Source: an uncultured Lachnospiraceae bacterium
GTDB taxonomy: Bacteria > Bacillota > Clostridia > Lachnospirales > Lachnospiraceae
Reading direction: 5' to 3'
DNA length: 64,000 bases
Assembly (NCBI GenBank): GCA_947246015.1
Contig: CAMXQE010000012.1
Span: forward strand, 28,495 to 92,494
The notes beneath the pieces are model-generated. The model made no database searches and was not told the origin of the DNA. It saw nothing but the letters and a program-made list of their open reading frames with translations. Of the stretch, positions 1 through 8,719 are shown piece after piece (the stretch's first letter is position 1; every line of letters starts with the position of its first letter). The position numbers were made by a program, and so were the translations under genes.

Positions 1-1168
1 CCCACTCGGCAATATCCGTAAAAAGTTCGCAAATATGCCTCGGAGTCAAAACAATGCCTTTATCCTTTGCATCTCCTTTCGCATATTTCAGAAAACTTGT
101 ATAAAAAGAAGCCATAATATCTATTTTCGGCCTCTCCTGGTTCATTTTCAAAGGAACAAATACATTTACATACATAGATACAATAACGGAAGCCAGAAAA
201 CTGTTAAGTTCCGGGAATATATCCCCCTTTCCGGTTTTCTGCGGCTTATGCATCATCTGCTGCCCAATAATGCCCCTGTAATACTGATTCAGCATTCTCT
301 TTTTTGATTCCGGTATTTCATCGCGTACCCAGACTTCATCCAGTGTCTTCAGAAGAATTGCCGGCAGGTCATTCCCAAAAGTATCCTCTTCTTCCACAGG
401 TCTTTTGGACAAAGCGGCGATTCCCTTCGTCTGCTTAAATATGGTTCCATCCTCAACTGTAAGAACCAGCAAAATTGCAGCCAAAAAGCCGGCTCTGTCC
501 TTAGATGAAATTCCATTTGCCCTCAAAAAATTATTACATGTCTTTGCATAAGAAGTTAACGACCATAAAGCTTTTTCATCCTCCTTCGAAAGACGCTGGA
601 ACTTTTCATTAAAAGCATTTTCATAGTCTTCCGGTGTTGCAAGCGCACTGTGAAACGGCTGCTGTTGCTCAAGTACGACCGCACCGGAAAGCGATTCCCC
701 GCGTGGCAGTAAATACGAAGTGCAGATAAATTCTTCTTCCGATGTACCAGAAGCAGCCACAGCCACAATATCCATATTTCTATTTAAAAAGGAGGCGAAC
801 CAGACAGCCCCGCTGGTCGCATAATCTGTTATATAATCCTTAGTGGAAGTAAGCAGCGGCAAATCTTCTATATCTAAACCGGAGGGATTATGTTTTTCAT
901 TCGCTCCTTTACATTCAATAACAATAGCCATTCTTTTATGCGGTACCAAAACAAGAAAATCAGGAACTCCTCTTTCACCTGTTCCCTGCTTTGATGCATG
1001 GGCCAAGAGAAACTCCATACGCCGTGCCGCAGGCAATGTACTGTTTTTATAAGAATCTTCTTTGAACCAGATACTTCCATCCTCTGCTAAGGTATCCTGC
1101 GGAACATTCAGTAACTGCTGGAGACGCCTGACTACTAATCCTTTATTAGCTTCTTCAGAACTTGCCAT
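1..1168 (-). CDS. Restriction nuclease / N6-adenine methylase fusion, partial
   Basis: The frame is open from ATG at 1168 to the window edge, about 389 residues, so the C-terminus is missing. An AGGAGGATTAGT stretch directly before the ATG contains a strong ribosome binding site. Residues 69-70 (PD) and 85-87 (ECK) form a PD-(D/E)XK nuclease motif, preceded by an N-terminal helical segment. The last visible residues (around 355-385) read like the region just before motif I of HsdM-type N6-adenine methylases, with GIVLTPRHICELF. The protein is therefore probably a single-chain restriction-modification enzyme that cuts unmodified DNA and methylates its own site. The methylase catalytic motifs lie outside the window, so the activity is inferred. 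It is transcribed leftward and unrelated to the neighbouring glycan genes. Confidence 0.75.
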   Translation of the reverse strand, partial: MASSEEANKGLVVRRLQQLLNVPQDTLAEDGSIWFKEDSYKNSTLPAARRMEFLLAHASKQGTGERGVPDFLVLVPHKRMAIVIECKGANEKHNPSGLDIEDLPLLTSTKDYITDYATSGAVWFASFLNRNMDIVAVAASGTSEEEFICTSYLLPRGESLSGAVVLEQQQPFHSALATPEDYENAFNEKFQRLSKEDEKALWSLTSYAKTCNNFLRANGISSKDRAGFLAAILLVLTVEDGTIFKQTKGIAALSKRPVEEEDTFGNDLPAILLKTLDEVWVRDEIPESKKRMLNQYYRGIIGQQMMHKPQKTGKGDIFPELNSFLASVIVSMYVNVFVPLKMNQERPKIDIMASFYTSFLKYAKGDAKDKGIVLTPRHICELFTDIAEW

Positions 1169-1352
1169 ACTAATCCTCCATTCCTGTTAATCCCGGGTGT
1201 AAACCATTGTTCCTCACACCTGCCTCCTGATAAACATATCTTAACATGTAAAAATATCATTTTCAACCTTTTTTCGAACATATATTCGTTTTTTCTATTC
1301 CTGGTTCCTGTTCATTCAGTGACCAGTAATCATTCCTGCCATGTCACCATAC

Positions 1353-3398
1353 TCACTGTTTCCGAATCACCAGCTCCGTAATCCGTATATCACCGCCTCC
1401 TACGTTCCACAGTGCAAATTCCAAATCCGGCGCATATTCCGTCAGTTCTACCTCAAAAGTCATGTGCTCATCCTCTGCCGTAACATTACGGGGTTCCAAA
1501 TTATTCTCACCACCGCCGTAATAACACTTTGCATCCACGGCTGTAAGTCCGCTTCCCTGCACTTCTACCGTATAAATCCCGGCCCCCGCGTTCAGGTACG
1601 GGCCGTAAGAATTGCCATAGGAATGGATATTCCACCCCTCTTCCACCACCTCTGCGTTATTCAGGAAACGGCTGCTCGACATATCATACCGGTAAGTCAG
1701 CAGTTCCTCCTGCCCTATGGGTTCCAAACCGGCTAAAGGCTCCCTGCTGCCTGCAACCAGCCCGTCCATCCTGTAATAATGCAGCGGGTACGCCAGCCCC
1801 TGCTGCGCTTCATTGTCAAAAAACACAAAAAGCGTATCCGCCGGACATTCTGCCAGTATCTCCGCTTTCGCCTGCCCCGTTTTTTCCTCAAGGGAGCGGG
1901 CAAAATAGAAATCATTCAAAGTCAGCCCGTAATCCGATGCATAATCCCCAAAAGAAAAAAGCAGTTTACGCTGGCTGTTCATATGCGATACAAAGCAGAT
2001 ATGCCGAATCTGTTTTTCCTCACCAATCCGTTTCCACGCCTCGTCTGTCAGGAGCGTCTGATAATGGTCCACCTTATCATAAATCTCTTTTTTTTCAGCT
2101 AACATCCCCCTGATGTCCATAAACTGCAGCAGGAGACAGAATCCCAGCAGCAGCCCTTTCGCACGCCGGCGGATGAAAGCCCCGTCCATGCAGACCGCTC
2201 CCAGCACTAACAGATAAACAGCCGGCCAAATCAGACGCCCCGTCGCACGGAATACGCTCCACAGACGGAACAGAAACTTCGGCAGCGGTATCTCATACAG
2301 CACCTTGTCATGATACATCACCACATTGGAAGCCGCTGCTGCAAATGCCAGGATAAAAATCAATGCCCAAACCAGCCCCTGTATACGTTTTTCCCAGCCG
2401 TCTTTCTTCCGGCCTGTCCCCGCCGTATTCCCAAGCCGCACCGCTGCCGCAAAAACAAGCAGCATCAGGACGCCCAGACCTAAGTAGGCAAATCCCTCAT
2501 ACTGGCTGTCGGTATAAGGCATATCTTTCAGATACTCCGACCATCCCTGCGGATTGAAAAAACCATTCAGATTGAAGCTGTAATAACCCAGCCCGTCCAT
2601 TCCGGCTTCCATGCCGGAACCAAACCCGCCGAATACAAACACCGTCGCCGCCGCTCCTGCCAGATAAGCGCCAAGCGGCAGGACTACCTTCCACCTCTTC
2701 CTGCCCTTCACCCAGTCCGTCAGCATGAACCCCAGCAGAATCATGCCGCACACAGGCAGGAAATACAGATGGATTCCGGCACACAGCACACCCAGTATCC
2801 CCCATCCGATTACCGCTTTTTTCGTATCCTTATATTTTTCCTCATAATATACAATAAACATCAGCCCAAGCAGGCACAGAAACTGTGCAGCCAGCGACGT
2901 CATCCAGTACATCCGGTCGATAAAGACCGGACTTAGGACAAAAAACATACCGCCCGCTACCACGCAAAACCCGCCTTGCAGATATTTTTTCACTAATTTA
3001 GCCCCCAGCGCCCCCTGAAGCATAAAGCACATCAGCCCGAACCATCCGAAATACTGAAACCGTGCCGGAAGCAGAAACCGGAACAGTTTAAATACAAACG
3101 CAAACAGCGGAATGGAATCCGTAAAGATGACGGAAGTCCGGTTCGGATACGCCAGGGTATCCAGCATCCCGAACGGAAACCTCCAGCCCGCATGACGGTA
3201 AAACTTCCACCCCAGATAATGCTGCGTCAAATCCCCGTCCTCACTGGTCAGCAGCCAGTCCGTATAGGTAGGATTTAAAATATGTACGCCGTACAGAAGC
3301 ACAAAAACCAATGCCCCCAGCAGCGCACATATCCACAATTCTCCGTTTTTTTGGACGGAGGTTTTCGCCCGTTGGAATATTTGTCGGCATATGCTCAT
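1353..3398 (-). CDS. DUF6311-type polytopic membrane protein, probable GT-C-like glycosyltransferase
   Basis: 681 residues. An N-terminal membrane helix (about 21-43) is followed by a conserved extracytoplasmic loop with DWLLTSEDGDLTQHYLGW and then roughly ten more hydrophobic segments to about residue 430. The C-terminal 230 residues are soluble and probably lie outside the membrane. The D-rich first loop and topology fit DUF6311 proteins, which resemble GT-C enzymes using polyprenyl-phosphate sugars. It may transfer a sugar to a cell-surface polymer using donors made by the GT2/GtrA pair at 8.7-10 kb; that link is inferred from neighbourhood only. No operon partner is close on the same strand. 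Confidence 0.7.
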   Translation of the reverse strand: MSICRQIFQRAKTSVQKNGELWICALLGALVFVLLYGVHILNPTYTDWLLTSEDGDLTQHYLGWKFYRHAGWRFPFGMLDTLAYPNRTSVIFTDSIPLFAFVFKLFRFLLPARFQYFGWFGLMCFMLQGALGAKLVKKYLQGGFCVVAGGMFFVLSPVFIDRMYWMTSLAAQFLCLLGLMFIVYYEEKYKDTKKAVIGWGILGVLCAGIHLYFLPVCGMILLGFMLTDWVKGRKRWKVVLPLGAYLAGAAATVFVFGGFGSGMEAGMDGLGYYSFNLNGFFNPQGWSEYLKDMPYTDSQYEGFAYLGLGVLMLLVFAAAVRLGNTAGTGRKKDGWEKRIQGLVWALIFILAFAAAASNVVMYHDKVLYEIPLPKFLFRLWSVFRATGRLIWPAVYLLVLGAVCMDGAFIRRRAKGLLLGFCLLLQFMDIRGMLAEKKEIYDKVDHYQTLLTDEAWKRIGEEKQIRHICFVSHMNSQRKLLFSFGDYASDYGLTLNDFYFARSLEEKTGQAKAEILAECPADTLFVFFDNEAQQGLAYPLHYYRMDGLVAGSREPLAGLEPIGQEELLTYRYDMSSSRFLNNAEVVEEGWNIHSYGNSYGPYLNAGAGIYTVEVQGSGLTAVDAKCYYGGGENNLEPRNVTAEDEHMTFEVELTEYAPDLEFALWNVGGGDIRITELVIRKQ

Positions 3399-3464
3399 TT
3401 TCTTAATTATCCTTCCTGTGTTTATTCTTCCTTTTTGATGATGTAAGGAGACGATAGTAATCTT

Positions 3465-3880
3465 TTACAGAATCATCAAGCACTCCTGTATTCTGATTTC
3501 TCCGAAAATATAGCTGTAATCTTTATCGTAACATCCAGTTCTCTGCAATTCCCTTAACATGATTCTCTCAATTTTGATTATGTCCGGCTGCATTGGCGTA
3601 AAACGTACTCCTCTATGCAGCAATTGATTATTTTTTCGTTTTTTTCAACTCCTTAATCAGTTTAGGGTCTGCAATTCTTACAGGCTGACCACCTTTAATA
3701 TACTGACCGTATATCCTGCTGTTATAGGAAACATATCTTAAAAGAGAAGCACTGTTTTGCTGTCTCTAAAAGCAAAATAATGCGGATGCTTTGTGTCCTC
3801 TTAATTGACTTTCAGATAAGGGTCTTGTATCTTTGTAAAAAATATCAGAAAAGATACAGATTTCTTGTCGAAATCTCCAT
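3465..3880 (-). pseudogene. Decayed type III toxin gene (CptN/ToxN-like)
   Basis: No single frame is open, but pieces in different frames give a coherent protein in the right order: DFDKKS, FTKIQDPYLK, HPHYFAFRDSKTVLL, then YGQYIKGGQPVRIADPKLIK, then HRGVRFTPMQPDIIKIERIM. These match my recollection of CptIN-type endoribonuclease toxins of Lachnospiraceae. At least one stop codon and several frameshifts separate the pieces, and a central stretch seems to be missing. The ATG at 3880 is preceded by an AAGGAG site. The expected upstream parts (promoter, repeat RNA, hairpin) are all present at 3907-4092. Family assignment is from memory and has not been searched. Confidence 0.6.
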
Positions 3881-3906
3881 AAGCAGCATTTCTCCTTGTA
3901 TAAATT

Positions 3907-3936
3907 AAGCCCCTTGCCTTTTTCGGCAAGAGGCTT
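3907..3936 (-). terminator. Attenuating hairpin between antitoxin RNA and toxin
   Basis: AAGCCTCTTGCC and GGCAAGGGGCTT form a 12-bp stem with a GAAAAA loop on the minus strand. The single non-Watson-Crick pair is a G-U in the minus-strand RNA but would be A-C on the plus strand, so the element acts on minus-strand transcripts. In type III toxin-antitoxin loci a leaky terminator sits at exactly this place, between repeat RNA and toxin. The T-tract is poor (AATTTAT). Confidence 0.6.
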
Positions 3937-3953
3937 ATAAACTTTTCCACGGT

Positions 3954-4054
3954 CTATTTATTATTCGCATGACCGGGAGCGAACCACGTTGACATGACCT
4001 ATCTCTTTTCCGCATAATCGGAATCGGACTACTTTTTGAGGTAGTTGTCTACCT
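3954..4054 (-). ncRNA. Type III antitoxin-like tandem repeat RNA, diverged
   Basis: On the minus strand two units of about 50 nt lie head to tail, 4005-4054 and 3954-4004. They align over a core of GTAGTCCGATTCCG in the first and GTGGTTCGCTCCCG in the second, followed in both by ATGCG. Several differences are T/C or A/G changes that would keep RNA pairing. A third, partial unit (AAATAGACCG) follows. Type III antitoxins are short tandem-repeat RNAs that fold into pseudoknots and bind the toxin. The toxin here is dead, so the RNA may be a relic or could still act on related toxins elsewhere. Confidence 0.55.
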
Positions 4055-4063
4055 ATTGCTATT

Positions 4064-4092
4064 ATTATACGCAAACCTTAGAAATATGTCAA
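4064..4092 (-). promoter_or_regulatory. Perfect consensus SigA promoter for the antitoxin RNA
   Basis: Minus strand TTGACA at 4087-4092 and TATAAT at 4064-4069, with a 17-bp spacer, match the housekeeping consensus exactly. The expected start point is near 4057, at the edge of the first antitoxin repeat. Confidence 0.75.
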
Positions 4093-4538
4093 TCCCCACG
4101 AAAAAATCTGATATATAATGCCATTTATGACATAGTCCTTTTAGCCCTCAGTCATAATGATATTGAGCCAGTGCCCCTCCCTGAGCATCCTCTGTTCCCA
4201 TAACGTCTTATGGATGGTTAAAAATTGGGGATTGTATCTTATGGGGAAATATCATACACTGATAGGTAGCGTGAGAAGTATTTCTAAAGCTCACGGCAAA
4301 AACTGTTTCGCTAAGAAATACTAAATCTCACACCAAAGAACGCCTAAAACACGGCGTTCTTCCCATTGACGATTTGTGCCGCCAAAAGGCGGCATGTGGG
4401 TTAGCATGAAATCATCTTATCTGTAAAGAGGTACTTAAGAGTGAAAGATTTTTCAAATCTTTCACTCCGCAAGTTTGTGTCTGCGCTGCATCCACAAACT
4501 TGATATGCGCAAAAAGCAGCGCGGAAATGAGGAAATAT
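4090..4538. other. Non-coding stretch with a series of hairpins
   Basis: No convincing gene is seen between the toxin module and the start at 4539. The stretch holds a 9-bp inverted pair (4090-4098 with 4226-4234). Between 4271 and 4467 there are four strong hairpins: AGTATTTCT/AGAAATACT (4277-4285/4314-4322), AAGAACGCC/GGCGTTCTT (4336-4344/4353-4361), GCCGCC/GGCGGC (4378-4393), and a perfect 13-bp stem with a 3-nt loop (4439-4467). A possible pseudoknot follows at 4470-4522. It could be a structured RNA, a long 5' leader for the downstream gene, or a miniature element; the sequence alone does not decide. Confidence 0.5.
4495..4533 (+). repeat. 39-bp repeat carrying the ribosome binding site, copy 1
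   Basis: The stretch matches 15110-15148 with 2 differences in 39. Both copies contain TGCGCAAAAAGCAGCGC, which can form a small hairpin, and end in AATGAGGA, where AGGA sits exactly 5 nt before the start codon of the downstream gene. The repeat therefore decides the start codons at 4539 and 15154. Confidence 0.8.
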
Positions 4539-5840
4539 ATGAATGAGAAATTTAGAAAACATTACCGCATACCGTTTCTTTTTCTTTTGATGGCTACCGT
4601 TTTTTTATGTACGCTTCCTGATGAACTGCATGGATGGAACAGCGGGTGGTATGCCATGGATTATTCCCTTGGTCTTGATTCCAGGCTTTTTATCGGCTCT
4701 CTGCTGCGGCTGTTTTATCCGGACTTTCTGCCTGCATCCGCCGTATATGCCTTTACTGTCCTTTCCATTCTTGTCCTGCTGGCTCTCCTTTCTTATGTTC
4801 TTGGTTATGCGCTGGAGCGTGCAGAGGGGATGAGCGGTCAGACCGGGCTAACAGTATTGACGGCGCTCTATCTGCTCTCTCCCGGCTCTCCGGCTTATCT
4901 TTGGAGCACGGAAAATATGGGGCGTTTTGACCTCTATCTTCTTCTGGTGACTTTGGCCGCAGGTATCGTCTGTCTCCGTCTGCGCTCGGTTCCGGTATGC
5001 CTGATTGTCCTTACGATATGCGGTCTGATTGGCCTTAGCATCCATCAGGGATATCTGTTTACATTCTTTCCGCTTCTGTTTACCCTGTTTCTGACGACGC
5101 TTGCCTATACAGGGACAGCGGACAGGCAGCCGCGCAAAATAAGGCTTTATTCCATATCCGCCTTTCTCTGCATGGGACTGCTTGGCGCCGTGTTTTTCTA
5201 TTTTCAGTTCCTTTCCCATATCCATGTGGATACCTGCGGGGAACTGGTTGGCATTCTGTCCTCCCGGACTGACCTGGCGCTGAATGAATCGGCTTTCCGG
5301 TACGAATATTTTTCCGGCATCACCCAGTCCATACAGGAGCTGGTTTTCAATGAGCTTGGGGAACGCATCCGTTACGGTGTCATAACCCTCCTGCTGCTTT
5401 CCCCTCTGGCCGTGCTGTATGGATGGTTCTGGAAGCAGATATGGAAATCCTGTTCTGATTCCGGTATCCGGAAAGCTTCCGAAAACAAGGAAAAGGGAGC
5501 CGGCTGTCCTTCTCCCCTGTTCTATCTCTGCATACTGCTCAGCCAGCTTATGTTCCTTCCGGCTTTTGCCCTTACCATCGACTGGGGCCGCTGGTTCGGT
5601 GCCTTCCTTACAGTACAGACCCTGCAGATTGTCTTTCTTGCGGCAAAAAAAGATGCCGTAGTCCTGTCGGCCCTCGAAACATTGAGCGCGGCAGTACACA
5701 GGCATCCCCTGCTTTTCCTCTTCATGGCAGTCTGGCTTGGAAACCTCCGGAAATTTCAGGCTACCCTGCTGCCCGATGCTCCGGTGTTCTTCGCATCGCT
5801 GTATAAATTACTCCACTTATTCCAACTATTCATTCCATAA
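4539..5840 (+). CDS. Unrecognised polytopic membrane protein
   Basis: 433 residues from ATG 4539, chosen because AGGA lies 5 nt upstream as in the related leader at 15 kb; a longer frame starts with TTG at 4500. I count about ten hydrophobic segments, the first at residues 9-24. A conserved-looking loop, GWNSGWYAMDYSLGLDSRLF, follows it, and the protein ends in a hydrophobic tail. I do not recognise a family. The layout (acidic/aromatic first outer loop, many helices) resembles GT-C-like or EpsG-like membrane proteins of surface polysaccharide loci. It faces the DUF6056 gene tail to tail. Confidence 0.65.
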   Translation: MNEKFRKHYRIPFLFLLMATVFLCTLPDELHGWNSGWYAMDYSLGLDSRLFIGSLLRLFYPDFLPASAVYAFTVLSILVLLALLSYVLGYALERAEGMSGQTGLTVLTALYLLSPGSPAYLWSTENMGRFDLYLLLVTLAAGIVCLRLRSVPVCLIVLTICGLIGLSIHQGYLFTFFPLLFTLFLTTLAYTGTADRQPRKIRLYSISAFLCMGLLGAVFFYFQFLSHIHVDTCGELVGILSSRTDLALNESAFRYEYFSGITQSIQELVFNELGERIRYGVITLLLLSPLAVLYGWFWKQIWKSCSDSGIRKASENKEKGAGCPSPLFYLCILLSQLMFLPAFALTIDWGRWFGAFLTVQTLQIVFLAAKKDAVVLSALETLSAAVHRHPLLFLFMAVWLGNLRKFQATLLPDAPVFFASLYKLLHLFQLFIP

Positions 5841-5888
5841 ATCCTGTACGGCTATGCGTCTCACAGGCTTCCTCCTCTCCATGGTTCA

Positions 5889-7286
5889 TCAGTATGCGTC
5901 CCATTCTTCTCTTGGAACCGCAGAAACGCTGTCCACATGAAAATAGGCCGCATACGCCACATTTACCCAATAGCGGCTGTCCTCATCGCTGAGGTCCGAA
6001 TTATAAGCATCACTGTACTTATTTTGAAAATCGGGACGCAGAAGCGGAACCGTAATATCCATATTTCCTGCCGCCCTCTGTTCTTCGATATAACGGAACC
6101 GTTCCTCGCTCTCTCTGTAAATACGCATCAGCTGGGCGCCGCTTTCCATGTATTCAAAGAAAAAATACAGCGCAAGAACGGATACCGCCCCATACTTCAA
6201 TGCCCTCAGATAAATATCCGTATCCACCACATCCACAATCCCCTGCACACAGCTAATCATCAGGAAAATGCCCGCTCCGAAATAAGCCCTTCCCATCGGC
6301 TCCGGCGCCAGCACAAGTGCATAACAGGTCGCTATAAAGACAAAAAAGTAAAGCAGCATATTCAGACTTCTTTCCCATGCCGCTTTCTGCAGCCTGACCA
6401 GAATGAATACGACAATGGCTATGGATATCAGCACAAAAAAATGTTCCCGGACCGCCAGATTACACTTCTGCCATCTGGACACAAGCGCCATCAGCCCTGT
6501 ATGCTCTTCCTCTATATAAGCGGCCCGCTCCGCATTGCCGGGGGCCAGAATCATAAACAGAAAACCGGTCAGATTTCCCACGATACCGCTTATCATCCAT
6601 ATCCTAACCCGTTTCTTTTTCCATACATACAGACCAATCCAGATACCTGCCAGCAAAATACAGCCGCCGGAAGTATTCTCATTGCACCAGCCAGACAAAA
6701 CTCCCAGCAGAAACAGCCCAACCCCGGCAGCAATTTGGGAAATCCCGCTGTAATCAGCCTTCATACAATAACGCAGCGCCGACAGATATCCCATGATAAT
6801 CATGCTGCCCCACAGATAATTGCACGCACCGGTCTCCCACAGCACTGTCTGCTCAAATGACACTGCAAAAATCCATAAAAACAGATGAATCAGCAGATAG
6901 ATAAATGCATCGTATTTCTTTCTCCGCTCCACGTTATAATACATGAAAAGGGACAATGCCACGAAGGCAGCACTGTTGCAGATATTAAAAAACCACTTAT
7001 CGCCTAACAGGAACAGTCTCAGAATCATATGGCTTACACTCCTGCCGGTCCAGTGCTTATACTGGTATTTTTCCTTCCGTATCAGGTCACGGAAATTCGC
7101 ACCCGCCACATTTTCCGCATAAGTAAGGTCATCCGACATCATGGGGGTAAATGTATTGTATAGCAGAATCAACAGGAATGAAACCGCAATCAGGGCAAAA
7201 AAGAAGTATTTCCTTCCGTTTTCCCCTTTTAAGTCAAGCCACGGCTTTCCCGGTTCTTCTCTCCGCCCTGTCTTCTGTCCCATCAT
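5889..7286 (-). CDS. DUF6056-family membrane protein, probable glycan-modifying GT-C-like enzyme
   Basis: 465 residues with an N-terminal helix (about 29-47), the motif PMMSDDLTYA in the first outer loop, the WTGR segment, and GACNYLW further on; these are typical of DUF6056 proteins. About ten helices follow, and the C-terminal 60 residues are soluble. Double aspartates in the first outer loop are the usual metal/donor-binding feature of GT-C enzymes. It is probably a membrane glycosyltransferase acting on the outer face, functionally linked to the GT2/GtrA genes to its right, but the acceptor is unknown. Confidence 0.7.
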   Translation of the reverse strand: MMGQKTGRREEPGKPWLDLKGENGRKYFFFALIAVSFLLILLYNTFTPMMSDDLTYAENVAGANFRDLIRKEKYQYKHWTGRSVSHMILRLFLLGDKWFFNICNSAAFVALSLFMYYNVERRKKYDAFIYLLIHLFLWIFAVSFEQTVLWETGACNYLWGSMIIMGYLSALRYCMKADYSGISQIAAGVGLFLLGVLSGWCNENTSGGCILLAGIWIGLYVWKKKRVRIWMISGIVGNLTGFLFMILAPGNAERAAYIEEEHTGLMALVSRWQKCNLAVREHFFVLISIAIVVFILVRLQKAAWERSLNMLLYFFVFIATCYALVLAPEPMGRAYFGAGIFLMISCVQGIVDVVDTDIYLRALKYGAVSVLALYFFFEYMESGAQLMRIYRESEERFRYIEEQRAAGNMDITVPLLRPDFQNKYSDAYNSDLSDEDSRYWVNVAYAAYFHVDSVSAVPREEWDAY

Positions 7287-7307
7287 ATATCAATCCCTTC
7301 CTTTCTT

Positions 7308-7377
7308 ATGCTGAACCTCGAATGCTGAACCTCGAATGCTGAACCCCGAATGCTGAACCCTGAATACTGAACCTTAA
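7308..7377. repeat. Five decaying 14-bp tandem repeats
   Basis: The unit ATGCTGAACCTCGA occurs at 7308, 7322, 7336, 7350 and 7364. The first two are exact and the later ones carry increasing substitutions. Weaker relatives continue to about 7440. The array fills the gap between two minus-strand genes. Confidence 0.85.
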
Positions 7378-7480
7378 ATCCTAAATCCCAAAGTCTGAAA
7401 TACAGAACCCGAAATCCGGAGCCTGAAATCAGAAATCCGGACATATCCGCAAATCCTCTCCCTCAATCTGTCATCATCTG

Positions 7481-8719
7481 TCATCCTGCTTCATGCCCGG
7501 CTGCTGTCAGTTCATCCGCCAGCTTCATGGCCAGCTCTACTACCAAATCTGAATTGTAATGTTCATGCTCCCCCCATCTTCCCAATCCGTATATTCCTTC
7601 CGTACGCGCCCACTTAAGCAGCCTGTCCATAATCTCCGGTTTTTCCACCGTATTCAGGGGATAGGCATATTGATTCTCATACCGGAACCGTCCCGTATCC
7701 GGCCCGATGCGTTCCATATTGGTTTCCGTCCAATACCCCTTAGACCCCGGACAGAAATTATGCCGCACCAAAATACGATGGTACGAAATTTCCTCCTGCG
7801 GATAATAAATCCACTGCGCATCCGTGTCCATATGTTCCGAAACATACTCAATCTGCACGGAACTGTAACAAAGTTTTCCCATTTCCCCGCGCAGTTCCTC
7901 CGGCATTCCCTCTATTGCCTCCCACTCCGCCCAGGGAACTGTCGTAATGACCTGCTCTGCCTCATAGACGGAACCGTCACGGCATTTTATCCGTTTCCTG
8001 CCATCCGGCAGAAGTTCCATAAAGTATACGTCCGCTTCCAGCCGGATTTTATCTCCGAGTTCCCGCTGCATCCGCAGCCAGACTTCACCGAACCCGTATT
8101 TTTTCGGATAAAAGAACTGTGCATGGCCCGGCTGCTGCCCGTACGGTCTCCTGTTTTCACAGCTTAACTTCGTCTCCTCGTAAGACACATTAGGCAGCTT
8201 CTCCAGCCAGTAAGTGCCCAGCCGGTTCAGATTGGCGCCGAACATCTTCCGGTTATAAGGAAGCATATACTCCTCTGCTATCTTCTTTCCCAGCTTCCAG
8301 TAAATCCAGTCCACGAACTCCTCCGGCATCTCCTCTTTCCGGCTGTTGCCTGCACAGGCAATCGAATCCAGATATTCCTGCTGCTTTTCCGGTGTCATCT
8401 GCCAGATATTCGCCTCAAACGGATGGTCGATATACCCTCCGTCAAAGGCAATCTTTGAATTTCTCTCATACCTGTCCCATTCCTCTTCCGGCATAAAGCC
8501 AAACAGGAACTCATCTACCGCCGGCCTGCGCACATCCAGGAAATGGCCGCCGCCGATATCCAGCGGCGCACCGTCCACTTCCATGCTGCGGCATAAGCCT
8601 CCGGCCTCCGCTTCCTTTTCCAACACAAAAAAAGAGCTTTCTCCCTTCTGTTTTAACCGGCAGGCAAAAGCCAGCCCTGCCGGTCCCGCCCCCAAAATTA
8701 AATATTTAACGTGCTTCAT
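7481..8719 (-). CDS. FAD-dependent oxidoreductase of the UDP-galactopyranose mutase / protoporphyrinogen oxidase type
   Basis: 412 residues from ATG 8719, which overlaps the end of the GtrA gene by 14 nt and has an AGAGG site upstream; a longer frame starts at 8752. Residues 6-16 (YLILGAGPAGL) form the dinucleotide-binding Rossmann motif, followed by EKEAEAGGLCRS and GGGHFL, typical of the amine-oxidase/UGM fold. Proteins of this type act on nucleotide sugars or lipid-linked sugars in surface polysaccharide loci. It sits directly downstream of GtrA and the GT2, so it probably modifies or supplies a sugar for that system. The exact substrate cannot be read from the sequence. Confidence 0.7.
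   Translation of the reverse strand: MKHVKYLILGAGPAGLAFACRLKQKGESSFFVLEKEAEAGGLCRSMEVDGAPLDIGGGHFLDVRRPAVDEFLFGFMPEEEWDRYERNSKIAFDGGYIDHPFEANIWQMTPEKQQEYLDSIACAGNSRKEEMPEEFVDWIYWKLGKKIAEEYMLPYNRKMFGANLNRLGTYWLEKLPNVSYEETKLSCENRRPYGQQPGHAQFFYPKKYGFGEVWLRMQRELGDKIRLEADVYFMELLPDGRKRIKCRDGSVYEAEQVITTVPWAEWEAIEGMPEELRGEMGKLCYSSVQIEYVSEHMDTDAQWIYYPQEEISYHRILVRHNFCPGSKGYWTETNMERIGPDTGRFRYENQYAYPLNTVEKPEIMDRLLKWARTEGIYGLGRWGEHEHYNSDLVVELAMKLADELTAAGHEAG

Noticed and set aside
4090..4234. Insertion sequence or MITE with 9-bp inverted ends
   Set aside because: No target duplication, no transposase, and one end overlaps the toxin-antitoxin promoter; the pairing may be chance.
4439..4467. Rho-independent terminator
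   Set aside because: The 13-bp stem is strong but is not followed by a T-tract on either strand.
4848..5705. Minus-strand frame of 285 codons
   Set aside because: It is antisense to the membrane protein at 4539-5840, and the opposite strand gives clear helices.
5937..6860. Long plus-strand frame of 307 codons
   Set aside because: It lies antisense to the DUF6056 gene, is rich in unlikely residue runs and has no matching domain.
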